Source: Diadophis punctatus similis (taxonomy: Eukaryota; Chordata; Lepidosauria; Squamata; Dipsadidae). Taken from it: a stretch of DNA of 64,000 nt. Numbering within the stretch: the stretch's first letter is position 1; every line of letters begins with the position of its first letter. The notes beneath the pieces were generated by a model. That model was not told the origin of the DNA. It searched no databases and worked only from the letters and a program-made list of their open reading frames with translations. Both the position numbers and the translations under genes were made by a program. This document shows, piece after piece, positions 22,268 through 36,695 of the stretch. The stretch is taken from the NCBI GenBank assembly GCA_023053685.1, contig JALIGW010000145.1:186001-250000 (forward strand), read 5' to 3'.

Positions 22268-24760
22268 TCAGCCCAAAAACATCACTTTTGACAAACACCT
22301 CAGAAATGAAAAAGAAACACATATTCCCGTTCCCCACAGGCTGGAAAGCTGAGTTCTCGCTTGATTTTCGATTCCGAGCCTACCCTGAAGAGCTAGGCCA
22401 AAGTCTAACACAGCATTCGCCTTAGGATTCAATTGTCCAAAAACATCACTTTTGACAAACACCTCAAAAATGAAAAAGAAACACATATTCCTGTTCCCCA
22501 CATGCTGGAAAGCTGAATTCTCGCTTGATTTTCGATTCCGAGCCTACCCTGAAGAGCTAGCCCAAAGTCTAACACAGCATTCGCCTTAGGATTCAATTCA
22601 GCCCAAAAATATCACTTTTGACAAACACCTCAGAAATGAAAAAGAAACACATATTCCTGTTCCCCACGGGCTGGAAAGCCGAATTCTCGCTTGAATTTTG
22701 ATTCCGAGCCTACCCTGAAGAGCTAGCCCAAAGTCTAACACAGCATTCGCCTTATTTCTCAATTCAGCCCAAAAACATCACTTTTGACAAACACCTCAGA
22801 AATGAAAAAGAAAGAAATATTCCTGTTCCCCACGTGCTGGAAAGCCAAATTCTCGCTTGATTTTCGATTCCGAGCCTACCCTGAAGAGCTAGCCCAAAGT
22901 CTAACACAGCATTCGCCTTAGGATTCAATTGTCCAAAAACATCACTTTTGACAAACACCTCAGAAATGAAAATGAAACACATATTCCTGTTCCCCACATG
23001 CTGGAAAGCCGAATTCTCGCTTGATTTTCGATTCCGAGCCTACCCTGAAGAGCTAGCCCAAAGTCTAACACAGCATTCGCCTTAGGATTCAATTCAGCCC
23101 AAAAACATCACTTTTGACAAACACCTCAGAAATGAAAAAGAAACACATATTCCTGTTCCCCACGGGCTGGAAAGCCGAATTCTCGCTTGATTTTCGATTT
23201 CGAGCCTACCCTGAAGAGCTAGCCCAAAGTCTAACACAGCATTCGCCTTAGGACTCAATACAGCCAAAAAACATGACTTTTGACAAACACCTCAGAAATG
23301 AAAATGAAACACATATTCCTGTTCCCCAAAGGCTGGAAAGCTGAATTCTCGCTTTATTTTCGATTCCGAGCCTACCCTGAAGAGCTAGCCCAAAGTCTAA
23401 CACAGCATTCGCCTTAGGATTCAATTCAGTCCAAAAACATCACTTTTGACAAACACCTCAGAAATGAAAATGAAACACATATTCCTCTTCCCCACGTGCT
23501 GGAAAGCCGAATTCTCGCTTGATTTTTGATTCCGACCTTTCCCTGAAGAGCTAGCCCAATGTATAACACAGCATTCGCCTTAGGACTCAATACAGCCAAA
23601 AAACATGACTTTTGACAAACACCTCAGAAATGAAAATGAAACACATATTCCTGTTCCCCACAGGCTGGAAAGCCGAATTCTCGCTTGATTTTTGATTCAG
23701 ACCTTTCCATGAAGAGCTAGCCCAAGGTCTAACACAGCATTCGCCTTAGGACTCAATACAGCCAAAAAACATGACTTTTGACAAACACCTCAGAAATGAA
23801 AAAGAAACACATATTCCTGTTCCCCACAGGCTGGAAAGCTGAATTCTCGCTTTATTTTCGATTCCGAGCCTACCCTGAAGAGCTAGCCCAAAGTCTAACA
23901 CAGCATTCGCCTTAGGACTCAATACAGCCAAAAAACATGACTTTTCACAAACACCTCAGAAATGAAAATGAAACACATATTCCTGTTCCCCACAGGCTGG
24001 AAAGCTGAATTCTCGCTTTATTTTCAATTCCGAGCCTACCCTGAAGAGCTAGCCCAAAGTCTAACACAGCATTCGCCTTAGGATTCAATTCAGTCCAAAA
24101 ACATCACTTTTGACAAACACCTCAGAAATGAAAATGAAACACATATTCCTGTTCCCCACAGGCTGGAAAGCCGAATTCTCGCTTGATTTCTGATTCCAAC
24201 CTTTCCCTGAAGAGCTAGCCCAAAGTCTAACACAGCATTCGCCTTAGGACTCAATACAGCCAAAAAACATGACTTTTGACAAACACCTCAGAAATGAAAA
24301 TGAAACACATATTCCTGTTCCCCACAGGCTGGAAAGCTGAATTCTCGCTTGATTTTTGATTCCGACCTTTCCATTAAGAGCTAGCCCAAGGTCTAACACA
24401 GCATTCGCCTTATTTCTCAATTCAGCACAAAAACATCACTTTTGACAAACACCTCAGAAATGAAAAAGAAACACATATTCCTGTTCCCCATGGGCTGGAA
24501 AGCCGAATTCTCACTTTATTTTCGATTCCGAGCCTACCCTGAAGAGCTAGCCCAAAGTCTAACACAGCATTCGCCTTAGGATTCAATTCAGTCCAAAAAC
24601 ATCACTTTTGACAAACACCTCAGAAATGAAAATGAAACACATATTCCTGTTCCCCACAGGCTGGAAAGCCGAATTCTCTCTTGATTTTTGATTCCAACCT
24701 TTCCCTGAAGAGCTAGCCCAATGTCTAACACGGAATTCGCCTTAGTTCTCAATTCAGCCA
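22268..24760. repeat. 2.3-kb block, further copies at 24780-26830 and 28900-31400
   Basis: Shared rare variants mark three copies: CCTCAAAAATG, GAAAGAAATATTCC, CAATTGTCC, CCCAAAGGCTGG, ATTCCTCTTCC, AATGTATAA, GATTCAGACC, TTTTCAATTCC or TTTTCGATTCC, GATTTCTGATTCC and CCATTAAGAG. Offsets are 2,322 bp (first to second) and 4,314 bp (second to third), which are 14 and 26 monomers less 2 bp. The middle copy is shortened near 26830, where CATGGGCTGG is joined to the CTCTCTTG form. Confidence 0.8.
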
Positions 24761-27237
24761 AAAAACATCACTTTTGACAAACACCTCAAAAATGAAAAAG
24801 AAAGACATATTCCTGTTCCCCACATGCTGGAAAGCTGAATTCTCGCTTGATTTTCGATTCCGAGCCTACCCTGAAGAGCTAGCCCAAAGTCTAACACAGC
24901 ATTCGCCTTAGGATTCAATTCAGCCCAAAAATATCACTTTTGACAAACACCTCAGAAATGAAAAAGAAACACATATTCCTGTTCCCCACGGGCTGGAAAG
25001 CCGAATTCTCGCTTGAATTTTGATTCCGAGCCTACCCTGAAGAGCTAGCCCAAAGTCTAACACAGCATTCGCCTTATTTCTCAATTCAGCCCAAAAACAT
25101 CACTTTTGACAAACACCTCAGAAATGAAAAAGAAAGAAATATTCCTGTTCCCCACGTGCTGGAAAGCCAAATTCTCGCTTGATTTTCGATTCCGAGCCTA
25201 CCCTGAAGAGCTAGCCCAAAGTCTAACACAGCATTCGCCTTAGGATTCAATTGTCCAAAAACATCACTTTTGACAAACACCTCAGAAATGAAAATGAAAC
25301 ACATATTCCTGTTCCCCACATGCTGGAAAGCCGAATTCTCGCTTGATTTTCGATTCCGAGCCTACCCTGAAGAGCTAGCCCAAAGTCTAACACAGCATTC
25401 GCCTTAGGATTCAATTCAGCCCAAAAACATCACTTTTGACAAACACCTCAGAAATGAAAAAGAAACACATATTCCTGTTCCCCACGGGCTGGAAAGCCGA
25501 ATTCTCGCTTGATTTTCGATTTCGAGCCTACCCTGAAGAGCTAGCCCAAAGTCTAACACAGCATTCGCCTTAGGACTCAATACAGCCAAAAAACATGACT
25601 TTTGACAAACACCTCAGAAATGAAAATGAAACACATATTCCTGTTCCCCAAAGGCTGGAAAGCTGAATTCTCGCTTTATTTTCGATTCCGAGCCTACCCT
25701 GAAGAGCTAGCCCAAAGTCTAACACAGCATTCGCCTTAGGATTCAATTCAGTCCAAAAACATCACTTTTGACAAACACCTCAGAAATGAAAATGAAACAC
25801 ATATTCCTCTTCCCCACGTGCTGGAAAGCCGAATTCTCGCTTGATTTTTGATTCCGACCTTTCCCTGAAGAGCTAGCCCAATGTATAAACACAGCATTCG
25901 CCTTAGGACTCAATACAGCCAAAAAACATGACTTTTGACAAACACCTCAGAAATGAAAATGAAACACATATTCCTGTTCCCCACAGGCTGGAAAGCCGAA
26001 TTCTCGCTTGATTTTTGATTCAGACCTTTCCATGAAGAGCTAGCCCAAGGTCTAACACAGCATTCGCCTTAGGACTCAATACAGCCAAAAAACATGACTT
26101 TTGACAAACACCTCAGAAATGAAAAAGAAACACATATTCCTGTTCCCCACAGGCTGGAAAGCTGAATTCTCGCTTTATTTTCGATTCCGAGCCTACCCTG
26201 AAGAGCTAGCCCAAAGTCTAACACAGCATTCGCCTTAGGACTCAATACAGCCAAAAAACATGACTTTTCACAAACACCTCAGAAATGAAAATGAAACACA
26301 TATTCCTGTTCCCCACAGGCTGGAAAGCTGAATTCTCGCTTTATTTTCAATTCCGAGCCTACCCTGAAGAGCTAGCCCAAAGTCTAACACAGCATTCGCC
26401 TTAGGATTCAATTCAGTCCAAAAACATCACTTTTGACAAACACCTCAGAAATGAAAATGAAACACATATTCCTGTTCCCCACAGGCTGGAAAGCCGAATT
26501 CTCGCTTGATTTCTGATTCCAACCTTTCCCTGAAGAGCTAGCCCAAAGTCTAACACAGCATTCGCCTTAGGACTCAATACAGCCAAAAAACATGACTTTT
26601 GACAAACACCTCAGAAATGAAAATGAAACACATATTCCTGTTCCCCACAGGCTGGAAAGCTGAATTCTCGCTTGATTTTTGATTCCGACCTTTCCATTAA
26701 GAGCTAGCCCAAGGTCTAACACAGCATTCGCCTTATTTCTCAATTCAGCACAAAAACATCACTTTTGACAAACACCTCAGAAATGAAAAAGAAACAAATA
26801 TTCCTGTTCCCCATGGGCTGGAAAGCCGAATTCTCTCTTGATTTTTGATTCCAACCTTTCCCTGAAGAGCTAGCCCAATGTCTAACATGGAATTCGCCTT
26901 AGTTCTCAATTCAGCCAAAAAACATCACTTTTGACAAACACCTCAGAAATGAAAAAGAAAGACATATTCCTGTTCCCCACGGGCTGGAAAGCCAAATTCT
27001 CGCTTGATTTTCGATTCCGAGCCTACCCTGAAGAGCTAGCCGAAAGTGTAACACAGCATTCGCCTTAGGATTCAATTCAGTCCAAAAACATCACTTTTGA
27101 CAAACACCTCAGAAATGAAAAAGAAAACACATATTCCTGTTCCCCACGTGCTGGAAAGCCGAATTCTCACTTGAATTTTGATTCCGAGCCTACCCTGAAG
27201 AGCTAGCCCAAAGTCTAACACAGCATTCGCCTTAGGA

Positions 27238-28897
27238 CTCAATACAGCCAAAAAACATGACTTTTGACAAACACCTCAGAAATGAAAATGAAACACATAT
27301 TCCTGTTCCCCACAGGCTGGAAAGCCGAATTCTCGCTTGATTTTTGATTCCGAGCTTTCCCTGAAGAGAAAGCCCAATGTCTAACACGGAATTCGCCTTA
27401 GTTCTCAATTCAGCCCAAAAACATCACTTTTGACAAACACCTCAGAAATGAAAATGAAACACATATTCCTGTTCCCCACAGGCTGGAAAGCCGAATTCTC
27501 ACTTGATTTTTGATTCCGACCTTTCCCTGAAGAGCTAGCCCAAAGTCTAACACAGCATTCGCCTTAGGACTCAATACAGCCAAAAAACATGACTTTTGAC
27601 AAACACCTCAGAAATGAAAACGAAACACATATTCCTGTTCCCCACAGGCTGGAAAGCCGAATTCTCGCTTGATTTTCGATTCCGAGCCTACCCTGAAGAG
27701 CTAGCCCAAAGTTAACACAGCATTCGCCTTAGGACTCAATACAGCCAAAAAACATGACTTTTGACAAACACCTCAGAAATGAAAATGAAACACATATTCC
27801 TGTTCCCCACAGGCTGGAAAGCCGAATTCTCGCTTGATTTTTGATTCCGAGCTTTCCCTGAAGAGAAAGCCCAATGTCTAACACGGAATTCGCCTTAGTT
27901 CTCAATTCAGCCCAAAAACATCACTTTTGACAAACACCTCAGAAATGAAAAAGAAACACATATTCCTGTTCCCCACAGGCTGGAAAGCCGAATTCTCGCT
28001 TGATTTTTGATTCCGACCTTTCCCTGAAGAGCTAGCCCAAAGTCTAACACAGCATTCGCCTTAGGACTCAATACAGCCAAAAAACATGACTTTTGACAAA
28101 CACCTCAGAAATGAAAAAGAAAGACATATTCCTGTTCCCCACGTGCTGGAAAGCCAAATTCTCGCTTGATTTTCGATTCCAAGCCTACCCTGAAGAGCTA
28201 GCCGAAAGTCTAACACAGCATTCGCCTTAGGATTCAATTCAGCCCAAAAATATCACTTTTGACAAACACCTCAGAAATGAAAAAGAAACACATATTCCTG
28301 TTCCCCACGGGCTGGAAAGCCGAATTCTCGCTTGAATTTTGATTCCGAGCCTACCCTGAAGAGCTAGCCCAAGGTCTAACACAGCATTCGGCTTATTTCT
28401 CAATTCAGCCCAAAAACATCACTTTTGACAAACACCTCAGAAATGAAAATGAAACACATATTCCTGTTCCCCACAGGCTGGAAAGCTGAATTCTCGCTTT
28501 ATTTTCGATTCCGAGCCTACCCTGAAGAGCTAGCCCAAAGTCCAACACAGCATTCGCCTTAGGATTCAATTCAGTCCAAAAACATCACTTTTGACAAACA
28601 CCTCAGAAATGAAAATGAAACACATATTCCTGTTCCCCACAGGCTGGAAAGCCGAATTCTCTCTTGATTTTTGATTCCAACCTTTCCCTGAAGAGCTAGC
28701 CCAATGTCTAACACGGAATTCGCCTTAGTTCTCAATTCAGCCAAAAAACATCACTTTTGACAAACACATCAGAAATGAAAAAGAAAGACATATTCCTGTT
28801 CCCCACGGGCTGGAAAGCCAAATTCTCGCTTGATTTTCGATTCCGAGCCTACCCTGAAGAGCTTAGCCGAAAGTCTAACACAGCATTCGCCTTAGGA
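27238..28897. repeat. 10-monomer higher-order repeat, also at 31549 and 41841
   Basis: Exactly 1,660 bp separates successive identical unit starts (GACTCAATACAG). Copies lie at 27238-28897, 31549-33208 and 41841-43500. The unit has the internal marks AACGAAACAC, GAGCTTTCC with AGAGAAAGCC twice, AAATATCAC and ATTCGGCTTATTT. The first copy has one lost base (AGTTAACAC near 27712) and one gained base (GAGCTTAGCC near 28863) that cancel in length. Confidence 0.8.
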
Positions 28898-31800
28898 CTC
28901 AATACAGCCAAAAAACATCACTTTTGACAAACACCTCAGAAATGAAAAAGAAACACATATTCCCGTTCCCCACAGGCTGGAAAGCTGAGTTCTCGCTTGA
29001 TTTTCGATTCCGAGCCTACCCTGAAGAGCTAGGCCAAAGTCTAACACAGCATTCGCCTTAGGATTCAATTGTCCAAAAACATCACTTTTGACAAACACCT
29101 CAAAAATGAAAAAGAAACACATATTCCTGTTCCCCACATGCTGGAAAGCTGAATTCTCGCTTGATTTTCGATTCCGAGCCTACCCTGAAGAGCTAGCCCA
29201 AAGTCTAACACAGCATTCGCCTTAGGATTCAATTCAGCCCAAAAATATCACTTTTGACAAACACCTCAGAAATGAAAAAGAAACACATATTCCTGTTCCC
29301 CACGGGCTGGAAAGCCGAATTCTCGCTTGAATTTTGATTCCGAGCCTACCCTGAAGAGCTAGCCCAAAGTCTAACACAGCATTCGCCTTATTTCTCAATT
29401 CAGCCCAAAAACATCACTTTTGACAAACACCTCAGAAATGAAAAAGAAAGAAATATTCCTGTTCCCCACGTGCTGGAAAGCCAAATTCTCGCTTGATTTT
29501 CGATTCCGAGCCTACCCTGAAGAGCTAGCCCAAAGTCTAACACAGCATTCGCCTTAGGATTCAATTGTCCAAAAACATCACTTTTGACAAACACCTCAGA
29601 AATGAAAATGAAACACATATTCCTGTTCCCCACATGCTGGAAAGCCGAATTCTCGCTTGATTTTCGATTCCGAGCCTACCCTGAAGAGCTAGCCCAAAGT
29701 CTAACACAGCATTCGCCTTAGGATTCAATTCAGCCCAAAAACATCACTTTTGACAAACACCTCAGAAATGAAAAAGAAACACATATTCCTGTTCCCCACG
29801 GGCTGGAAAGCCGAATTCTCGCTTGATTTTCGATTTCGAGCCTACCCTGAAGAGCTAGCCCAAAGTCTAACACAGCATTCGCCTTAGGACTCAATACAGC
29901 CAAAAAACATGACTTTTGACAAACACCTCAGAAATGAAAATGAAACACATATTCCTGTTCCCCAAAGGCTGGAAAGCTGAATTCTCGCTTTATTTTCGAT
30001 TCCGAGCCTACCCTGAAGAGCTAGCCCAAAGTCTAACACAGCATTCGCCTTAGGATTCAATTCAGTCCAAAAACATCACTTTTGACAAACACCTCAGAAA
30101 TGAAATGAAACACATATTCCTCTTCCCCACGTGCTGGAAAGCCGAATTCTCGCTTGATTTTTGATTCCGACCTTTCCCTGAAGAGCTAGCCCAATGTATA
30201 ACACAGCATTCGCCTTAGGACTCAATACAGCCAAAAAACATGACTTTTGACAAACACCTCAGAAATGAAAATGAAACACATATTCCTGTTCCCCACAGGC
30301 TGGAAAGCCGAATTCTCGCTTGATTTTTGATTCAGACCTTTCCATGAAGAGCTAGCCCAAGGTCTAACACAGCATTCGCCTTAGGACTCAATACAGCCAA
30401 AAAACATGACTTTTGACAAACACCTCAGAAATGAAAAAGAAACACATATTCCTGTTCCCCACAGGCTGGAAAGCTGAATTCTCGCTTTATTTTCGATTCC
30501 GAGCCTACCCTGAAGAGCTAGCCCAAAGTCTAACACAGCATTCGCCTTAGGACTCAATACAGCCAAAAAACATGACTTTTCACAAACACCTCAGAAATGA
30601 AAATGAAACACATATTCCTGTTCCCCACAGGCTGGAAAGCTGAATTCTCGCTTTATTTTCGATTCCGAGCCTACCCTGAAGAGCTAGCCCAAAGTCTAAC
30701 ACAGCATTCGCCTTAGGATTCAATTCAGTCCAAAAACATCACTTTTGACAAACACCTCAGAAATGAAAATGAAACACATATTCCTGTTCCCCACAGGCTG
30801 GAAAGCCGAATTCTCGCTTGATTTCTGATTCCAACCTTTCCCTGAAGAGCTAGCCCAAAGTCTAACACAGCATTCGCCTTAGGACTCAATACAGCCAAAA
30901 AACATGACATTTGACAAACACCTCAGAAATGAAAATGAAACACATATTCCTGTTCCCCACAGGCTGGAAAGCTGAATTCTCGCTTGATTTTTGATTCCGA
31001 CCTTTCCATTAAGAGCTAGCCCAAGGTCTAACACAGCATTCGCCTTATTTCTCAATTCAGCACAAAAACATCACTTTTGACAAACACCTCAGAAATGAAA
31101 AAGAAACACATATTCCTGTTCCCCATGGGCTGGAAAGCCGAATTCTCACTTTATTTTCGATTCCGAGCCTACCCTGAAGAGCTAGCCCAAAGTCTAACAC
31201 AGCATTCGCCTTAGGATTCAATTCAGTCCAAAAACATCACTTTTGACAAACACCTCAGAAATGAAAATGAAACACATATTCCTGTTCCCCACAGGCTGGA
31301 AAGCCGAATTCTCTCTTGATTTTTGATTCCAACCTTTCCCTGAAGAGCTAGCCCAATGTCTAACACGGAATTCGCCTTAGTTCTCAATTCAGCCAAAAAA
31401 CATCACTTTTGACAAACACCTCAGAAATGAAAAAGAAACACATATTCCTCTTCCCCACGTGCTGGAAAGCCGAATTCTCTCTTGATTTTTGATTCCAACC
31501 TTTCCCTGAAGAGCTAGCCCAATGTCTAACACAGCATTCGCCTTAGGACTCAATACAGCCAAAAAACATGACTTTTGACAAACACCTCAGAAATGAAAAT
31601 GAAACACATATTCCTGTTCCCCACAGGCTGGAAAGCCGAATTCTCGCTTGATTTTTGATTCCGAGCTTTCCCTGAAGAGAAAGCCCAATGTCTAACACGG
31701 AATTCGCCTTAGTTCTCAATTCAGCCCAAAAACATCACTTTTGACAAACACCTCAGAAATGAAAATGAAACACATATTCCTGTTCCCCACAGGCTGGAAA

Positions 31801-33208
31801 GCCGAATTCTCACTTGATTTTTGATTCCGACCTTTCCCTGAAGAGCTAGCCCAAAGTCTAACACAGCATTCGCCTTAGGACTCAATACAGCCAAAAAACA
31901 TGACTTTTGACAAACACCTCAGAAATGAAAACGAAACACATATTCCTGTTCCCCACAGGCTGGAAAGCCGAATTCTCGCTTGATTTTCGATTCCGAGCCT
32001 ACCCTGAAGAGCTAGCCCAAAGTCTAACACAGCATTCGCCTTAGGACTCAATACAGCCAAAAAACATGACTTTTGACAAACACCTCAGAAATGAAAATGA
32101 AACACATATTCCTGTTCCCCACAGGCTGGAAAGCCGAATTCTCGCTTGATTTTTGATTCCGAGCTTTCCCTGAAGAGAAAGCCCAATGTCTAACACGGAA
32201 TTCGCCTTAGTTCTCAATTCAGCCCAAAAACATCACTTTTGACAAACACCTCAGAAATGAAAAAGAAACACATATTCCTGTTCCCCACAGGCTGGAAAGC
32301 CGAATTCTCGCTTGATTTTTGATTCCGACCTTTCCCTGAAGAGCTAGCCCAAAGTCTAACACAGCATTCGCCTTAGGACTCAATACAGCCAAAAAACATG
32401 ACTTTTGACAAACACCTCAGAAATGAAAAAGAAAGACATATTCCTGTTCCCCACGTGCTGGAAAGCCAAATTCTCGCTTGATTTTCGATTCCGAGCCTAC
32501 CCTGAAGAGCTAGCCGAAAGTCTAACACAGCATTCGCCTTAGGATTCAATTCAGCCCAAAAATATCACTTTTGACAAACACCTCAGAAATGAAAAAGAAA
32601 CACATATTCCTGTTCCCCACGGGCTGGAAAGCCGAATTCTCGCTTGAATTTTGATTCCGAGCCTACCCTGAAGAGCTAGCCCTAGGTCTAACACAGCATT
32701 CGGCTTATTTCTCAATTCAGCCCAAAAACATCACTTTTGACAAACACCTCAGAAATGAAAATGAAACACATATTCCTGTTCCCCACAGGCTGGAAAGCTG
32801 AATTCTCGCTTTATTTTCGATTCCGAGCCTACCCTGAAGAGCTAGCCCAAAGTCTAACACAGCATTCGCCTTAGGATTCAATTCAGTCCAAAAACATCAC
32901 TTTTGACAAACACCTCAGAAATGAAAATGAAACACATATTCCTGTTCCCCACAGGCTGGAAAGCCGAATTCTCTCTTGATTTTTGATTCCAACCTTTCCC
33001 TGAAGAGCTAGCCCAATGTCTAACACGGAATTCGCCTTAGTTCTCAATTCAGCCAAAAAACATCACTTTTGACAAACACATCAGAAATGAAAAAGAAAGA
33101 CATATTCCTGTTCCCCACGGGCTGGAAAGCCAAATTCTCGCTTGATTTTCGATTCCGAGCCTACCCTGAAGAGCTAGCCGAAAGTCTAACACAGCATTCG
33201 CCTTAGGA

Positions 33209-36200
33209 CTCAATACAGCCAAAAAACATGACTTTTGACAAACACCTCAGAAATGAAAATGAAACACATATTCCTGTTCCCCACAGGCTGGAAAGCCGAA
33301 TTCTCGCTTGATTTTTGATTCCGAGCTTTCCCTGAAGAGAAAGCCCAATGTCTAACACGGAATTCGCCTTAGTTCTCAATTCAGCCCAAAAACATCACTT
33401 TTGACAAACACCTCAGAAATGAAAATGAAACACATATTCCTGTTCCCCACAGGCTGGAAAGCCAAATTCTCACTTGATTTTTGATTCCGACCTTTCCCTG
33501 AAGAGCTAGCCCAAAGTCTAACACAGCATTCGCCTTAGGACTCAATACAGCCAAAAAACATGACTTTTGACAAACACCTCAGAAATGAAAACGAAACACA
33601 TATTCCTGTTCCCCACAGGCTGGTAAGCTGAATTCTCGCTTGATTTTCGATTCCGAGCCTACCCTGAAGAGCTAGCCCAAAGTCTAACACAGCATTCGCC
33701 TTAGGACTCAATACAGCCAAAAAACATGACTTTTGACAAACACCTCAGAAATGAAAAAGAAAGACATATTCCTGTTCCCCACGTGCTGGAAAGCCAAATT
33801 CTCGCTTGATTTTCGATTCCGAGCCTACCCTGAAGAGCTAGCCGAAAGTCTAACACAGCATTCGCCTTAGGATTCAATTCAGCCCAAAAATATCACTTTT
33901 GACAAACACCTCAGAAATGAAAAAGAAACACATATTCCTGTTCCCCACGGGCTGGAAAGCCGAATTCTCGCTTGAATTTTGATTCCGAGCCTACCCTGAA
34001 GAGCTAGCCCAAGGTCTAACACAGCATTCGGCTTATTTCTCAATTCAGCCCAAAAACATCACTTTTGACAAACACCTCAGAAATGAAAATGAAACACATA
34101 TTCCTGTTCCCCACAGGCTGGAAAGCTGAATTCTCGCTTTATTTTCGATTCCGAGCCTACCCTGAAGAGCTAGCCCAAAGTCTAACACAGCATTCGCCTT
34201 AGGATTCAATTCAGTCCAAAAACATCACTTTTGACAAACACCTCAGAAATGAAAATGAAACACATATTCCTGTTCCCCACAGGCTGGAAAGCCGAATTCT
34301 CGCTTGATTTTTGATTCCGACCTTTCCCTGAAGAGCTAGCCCAATGTCTAACACGGAATTCGCCTTAGTTCTCAATTCAGACAAAAAACATCACTTTTGA
34401 CAAACACATCAGAAATGAAAAAGAAACACATATTCCTGTTCCCCACGTGCTGGAAAGCCGAATTCTCGCTTGAATTTTGATTCCGAGCCTACCCTGAAGA
34501 GCTAGCCCAAAGTCTAACACAGCATTCGCCTTAGGATTCAATTCAGTCCAAAAACATCACTTTTGACAAACACCTCAGAAATGAAAATGAAACACATATT
34601 CCTGTTCCCCACAGGCTGGAAAGCCGAATTCTCTCTTGATTTTTGATTCCAACCTTTCCCTGAAGAGCTAGCCCAATGTCTAACACGGAATTCGCCTTAG
34701 TTCTCAATTCAGCCAAAAAAACATCACTTTTGACAAACACATCAGAAATGAAAAAGAAAGACATATTCCTGTTCCCCACGGGCTGGAAAGCCAAATTCTC
34801 GCTTGATTTTCGATTCCGAGCCTACCCTGAAGAGCTAGCCGAAAGTCTAACACAGCATTCGCCTTAGGATTCAATTCAGTCCAAAAACATCACTTTTGAC
34901 AAACACCTCAGAAATGAAAAAGAAACACATATTCCTGTTCCCCACAGGCTGGAAAGCCGAATTCTTGCTTGATTTTTGATTCCGAGCTTTCCCTGAAGAG
35001 AAAGCCCAATGTCTAACACGGAATTCGCCTTAGTTCTCAATTCAGCCCAAAAACATCACTTTTGACAAACACCTCAGAAATGAAAATGAAACACATATTC
35101 CTGTTCCCCACAGGCTGGAAAGCCAAATTCTCACTTGATTTTTGATTCCGACCTTTCCCTGAAGAGCTAGCCCAAAGTCTAACACAGCATTCGCCTTAGG
35201 ACTCAATACAGCCAAAAAACATGACTTTTGACAAACACCTCAGAAATGAAAACGAAACACATATTCCTGTTCCCCACAGGCTGGTAAGCTGAATTCTCGC
35301 TTGATTTTCGATTCCGAGCCTACCCTGAAGAGCTAGCCCAAAGTCTAACACAGCATTCGCCTTAGGACTCAATACAGCCAAAAAACATGACTTTTGACAA
35401 ACACCTCAGAAATGAAAAAGAAAGACATATTCCTGTTCCCCACGTGCTGGAAAGCCAAATTCTCGCTTGATTTTCGATTCCGAGCCTACCCTGAAGAGCT
35501 AGCCGAAAGTCTAACACAGCATTCGCCTTAGGATTCAATTCAGCCCAAAAATATCACTTTTGACAAACACCTCAGAAATGAAAAAGAAACACATATTCCT
35601 GTTCCCCACGGGCTGGAAAGCCGAATTCTCGCTTGAATTTTGATTCCGAGCCTACCCTGAAGAGCTAGCCCAAGGTCTAACACAGCATTCGGCTTATTTC
35701 TCAATTCAGCCCAAAAACATCACTTTTGACAAACACCTCAGAAATGAAAATGAAACACATATTCCTGTTCCCCACAGGCTGGAAAGCTGAATTCTCGCTT
35801 TATTTTCGATTCCGAGCCTACCCTGAAGAGCTAGCCCAAAGTCTAACACAGCATTCGCCTTAGGATTCAATTCAGTCCAAAAACATCACTTTTGACAAAC
35901 ACCTCAGAAATGAAAATGAAACACATATTCCTGTTCCCCACAGGCTGGAAAGCCGAATTCTCGCTTGATTTTTGATTCCGACCTTTCCCTGAAGAGCTAG
36001 CCCAATGTCTAACACGGAATTCGCCTTAGTTCTCAATTCAGACAAAAAACATCACTTTTGACAAACACATCAGAAATGAAAAAGAAACACATATTCCTGT
36101 TCCCCACGTGCTGGAAAGCCGAATTCTCGCTTGAATTTTGATTCCGAGCCTACCCTGAAGAGCTAGCCCAAAGTCTAACACAGCATTCGCCTTAGGATTC

Positions 36201-36695
36201 AATTCAGTCCAAAAACATCACTTTTGACAAACACCTCAGAAATGAAAATGAAACACATATTCCTGTTCCCCACAGGCTGGAAAGCCGAATTCTCTCTTGA
36301 TTTTTGATTCCAACCTTTCCCTGAAGAGCTAGCCCAATGTCTAACACGGAATTCGCCTTAGTTCTCAATTCAGCCAAAAAACATCACTTTTGACAAACAC
36401 ATCAGAAATGAAAAAGAAAGACATATTCCTGTTCCCCACGGGCTGGAAAGCCAAATTCTCGCTTGATTTTCGATTCCGAGCCTACCCTGAAGAGCTAGCC
36501 GAAAGTCTAACACAGCATTCGCCTTAGGATTCAATTCAGTCCAAAAACATCACTTTTGACAAACACCTCAGAAATGAAAAAGAAACACATATTCCTGTTC
36601 CCCACGTGCTCGAAAGCCGAATTCTCGCTTGAATTTTGATTCCGAGCCTACCCTGAAGAGCTAGCCCAAAGTCTAACACAACATTCGCCTTAGGA
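33209..36695. repeat. Two higher-order units, one missing a monomer
   Basis: Two units related to the 11-mer at 43501 lie here. They total 21 monomers instead of 22, plus one extra A near 34717. The first is one short because its monomer 11 is fused to monomer 1 of the next unit. The hybrid (about 34870-35034) starts as the GAAAAAGAAACAC form and, from CCACAGGCTGG on, continues as the GAGCTTTCC..AGAGAAAGCC form. The second unit runs 34870-36695. Confidence 0.75.
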
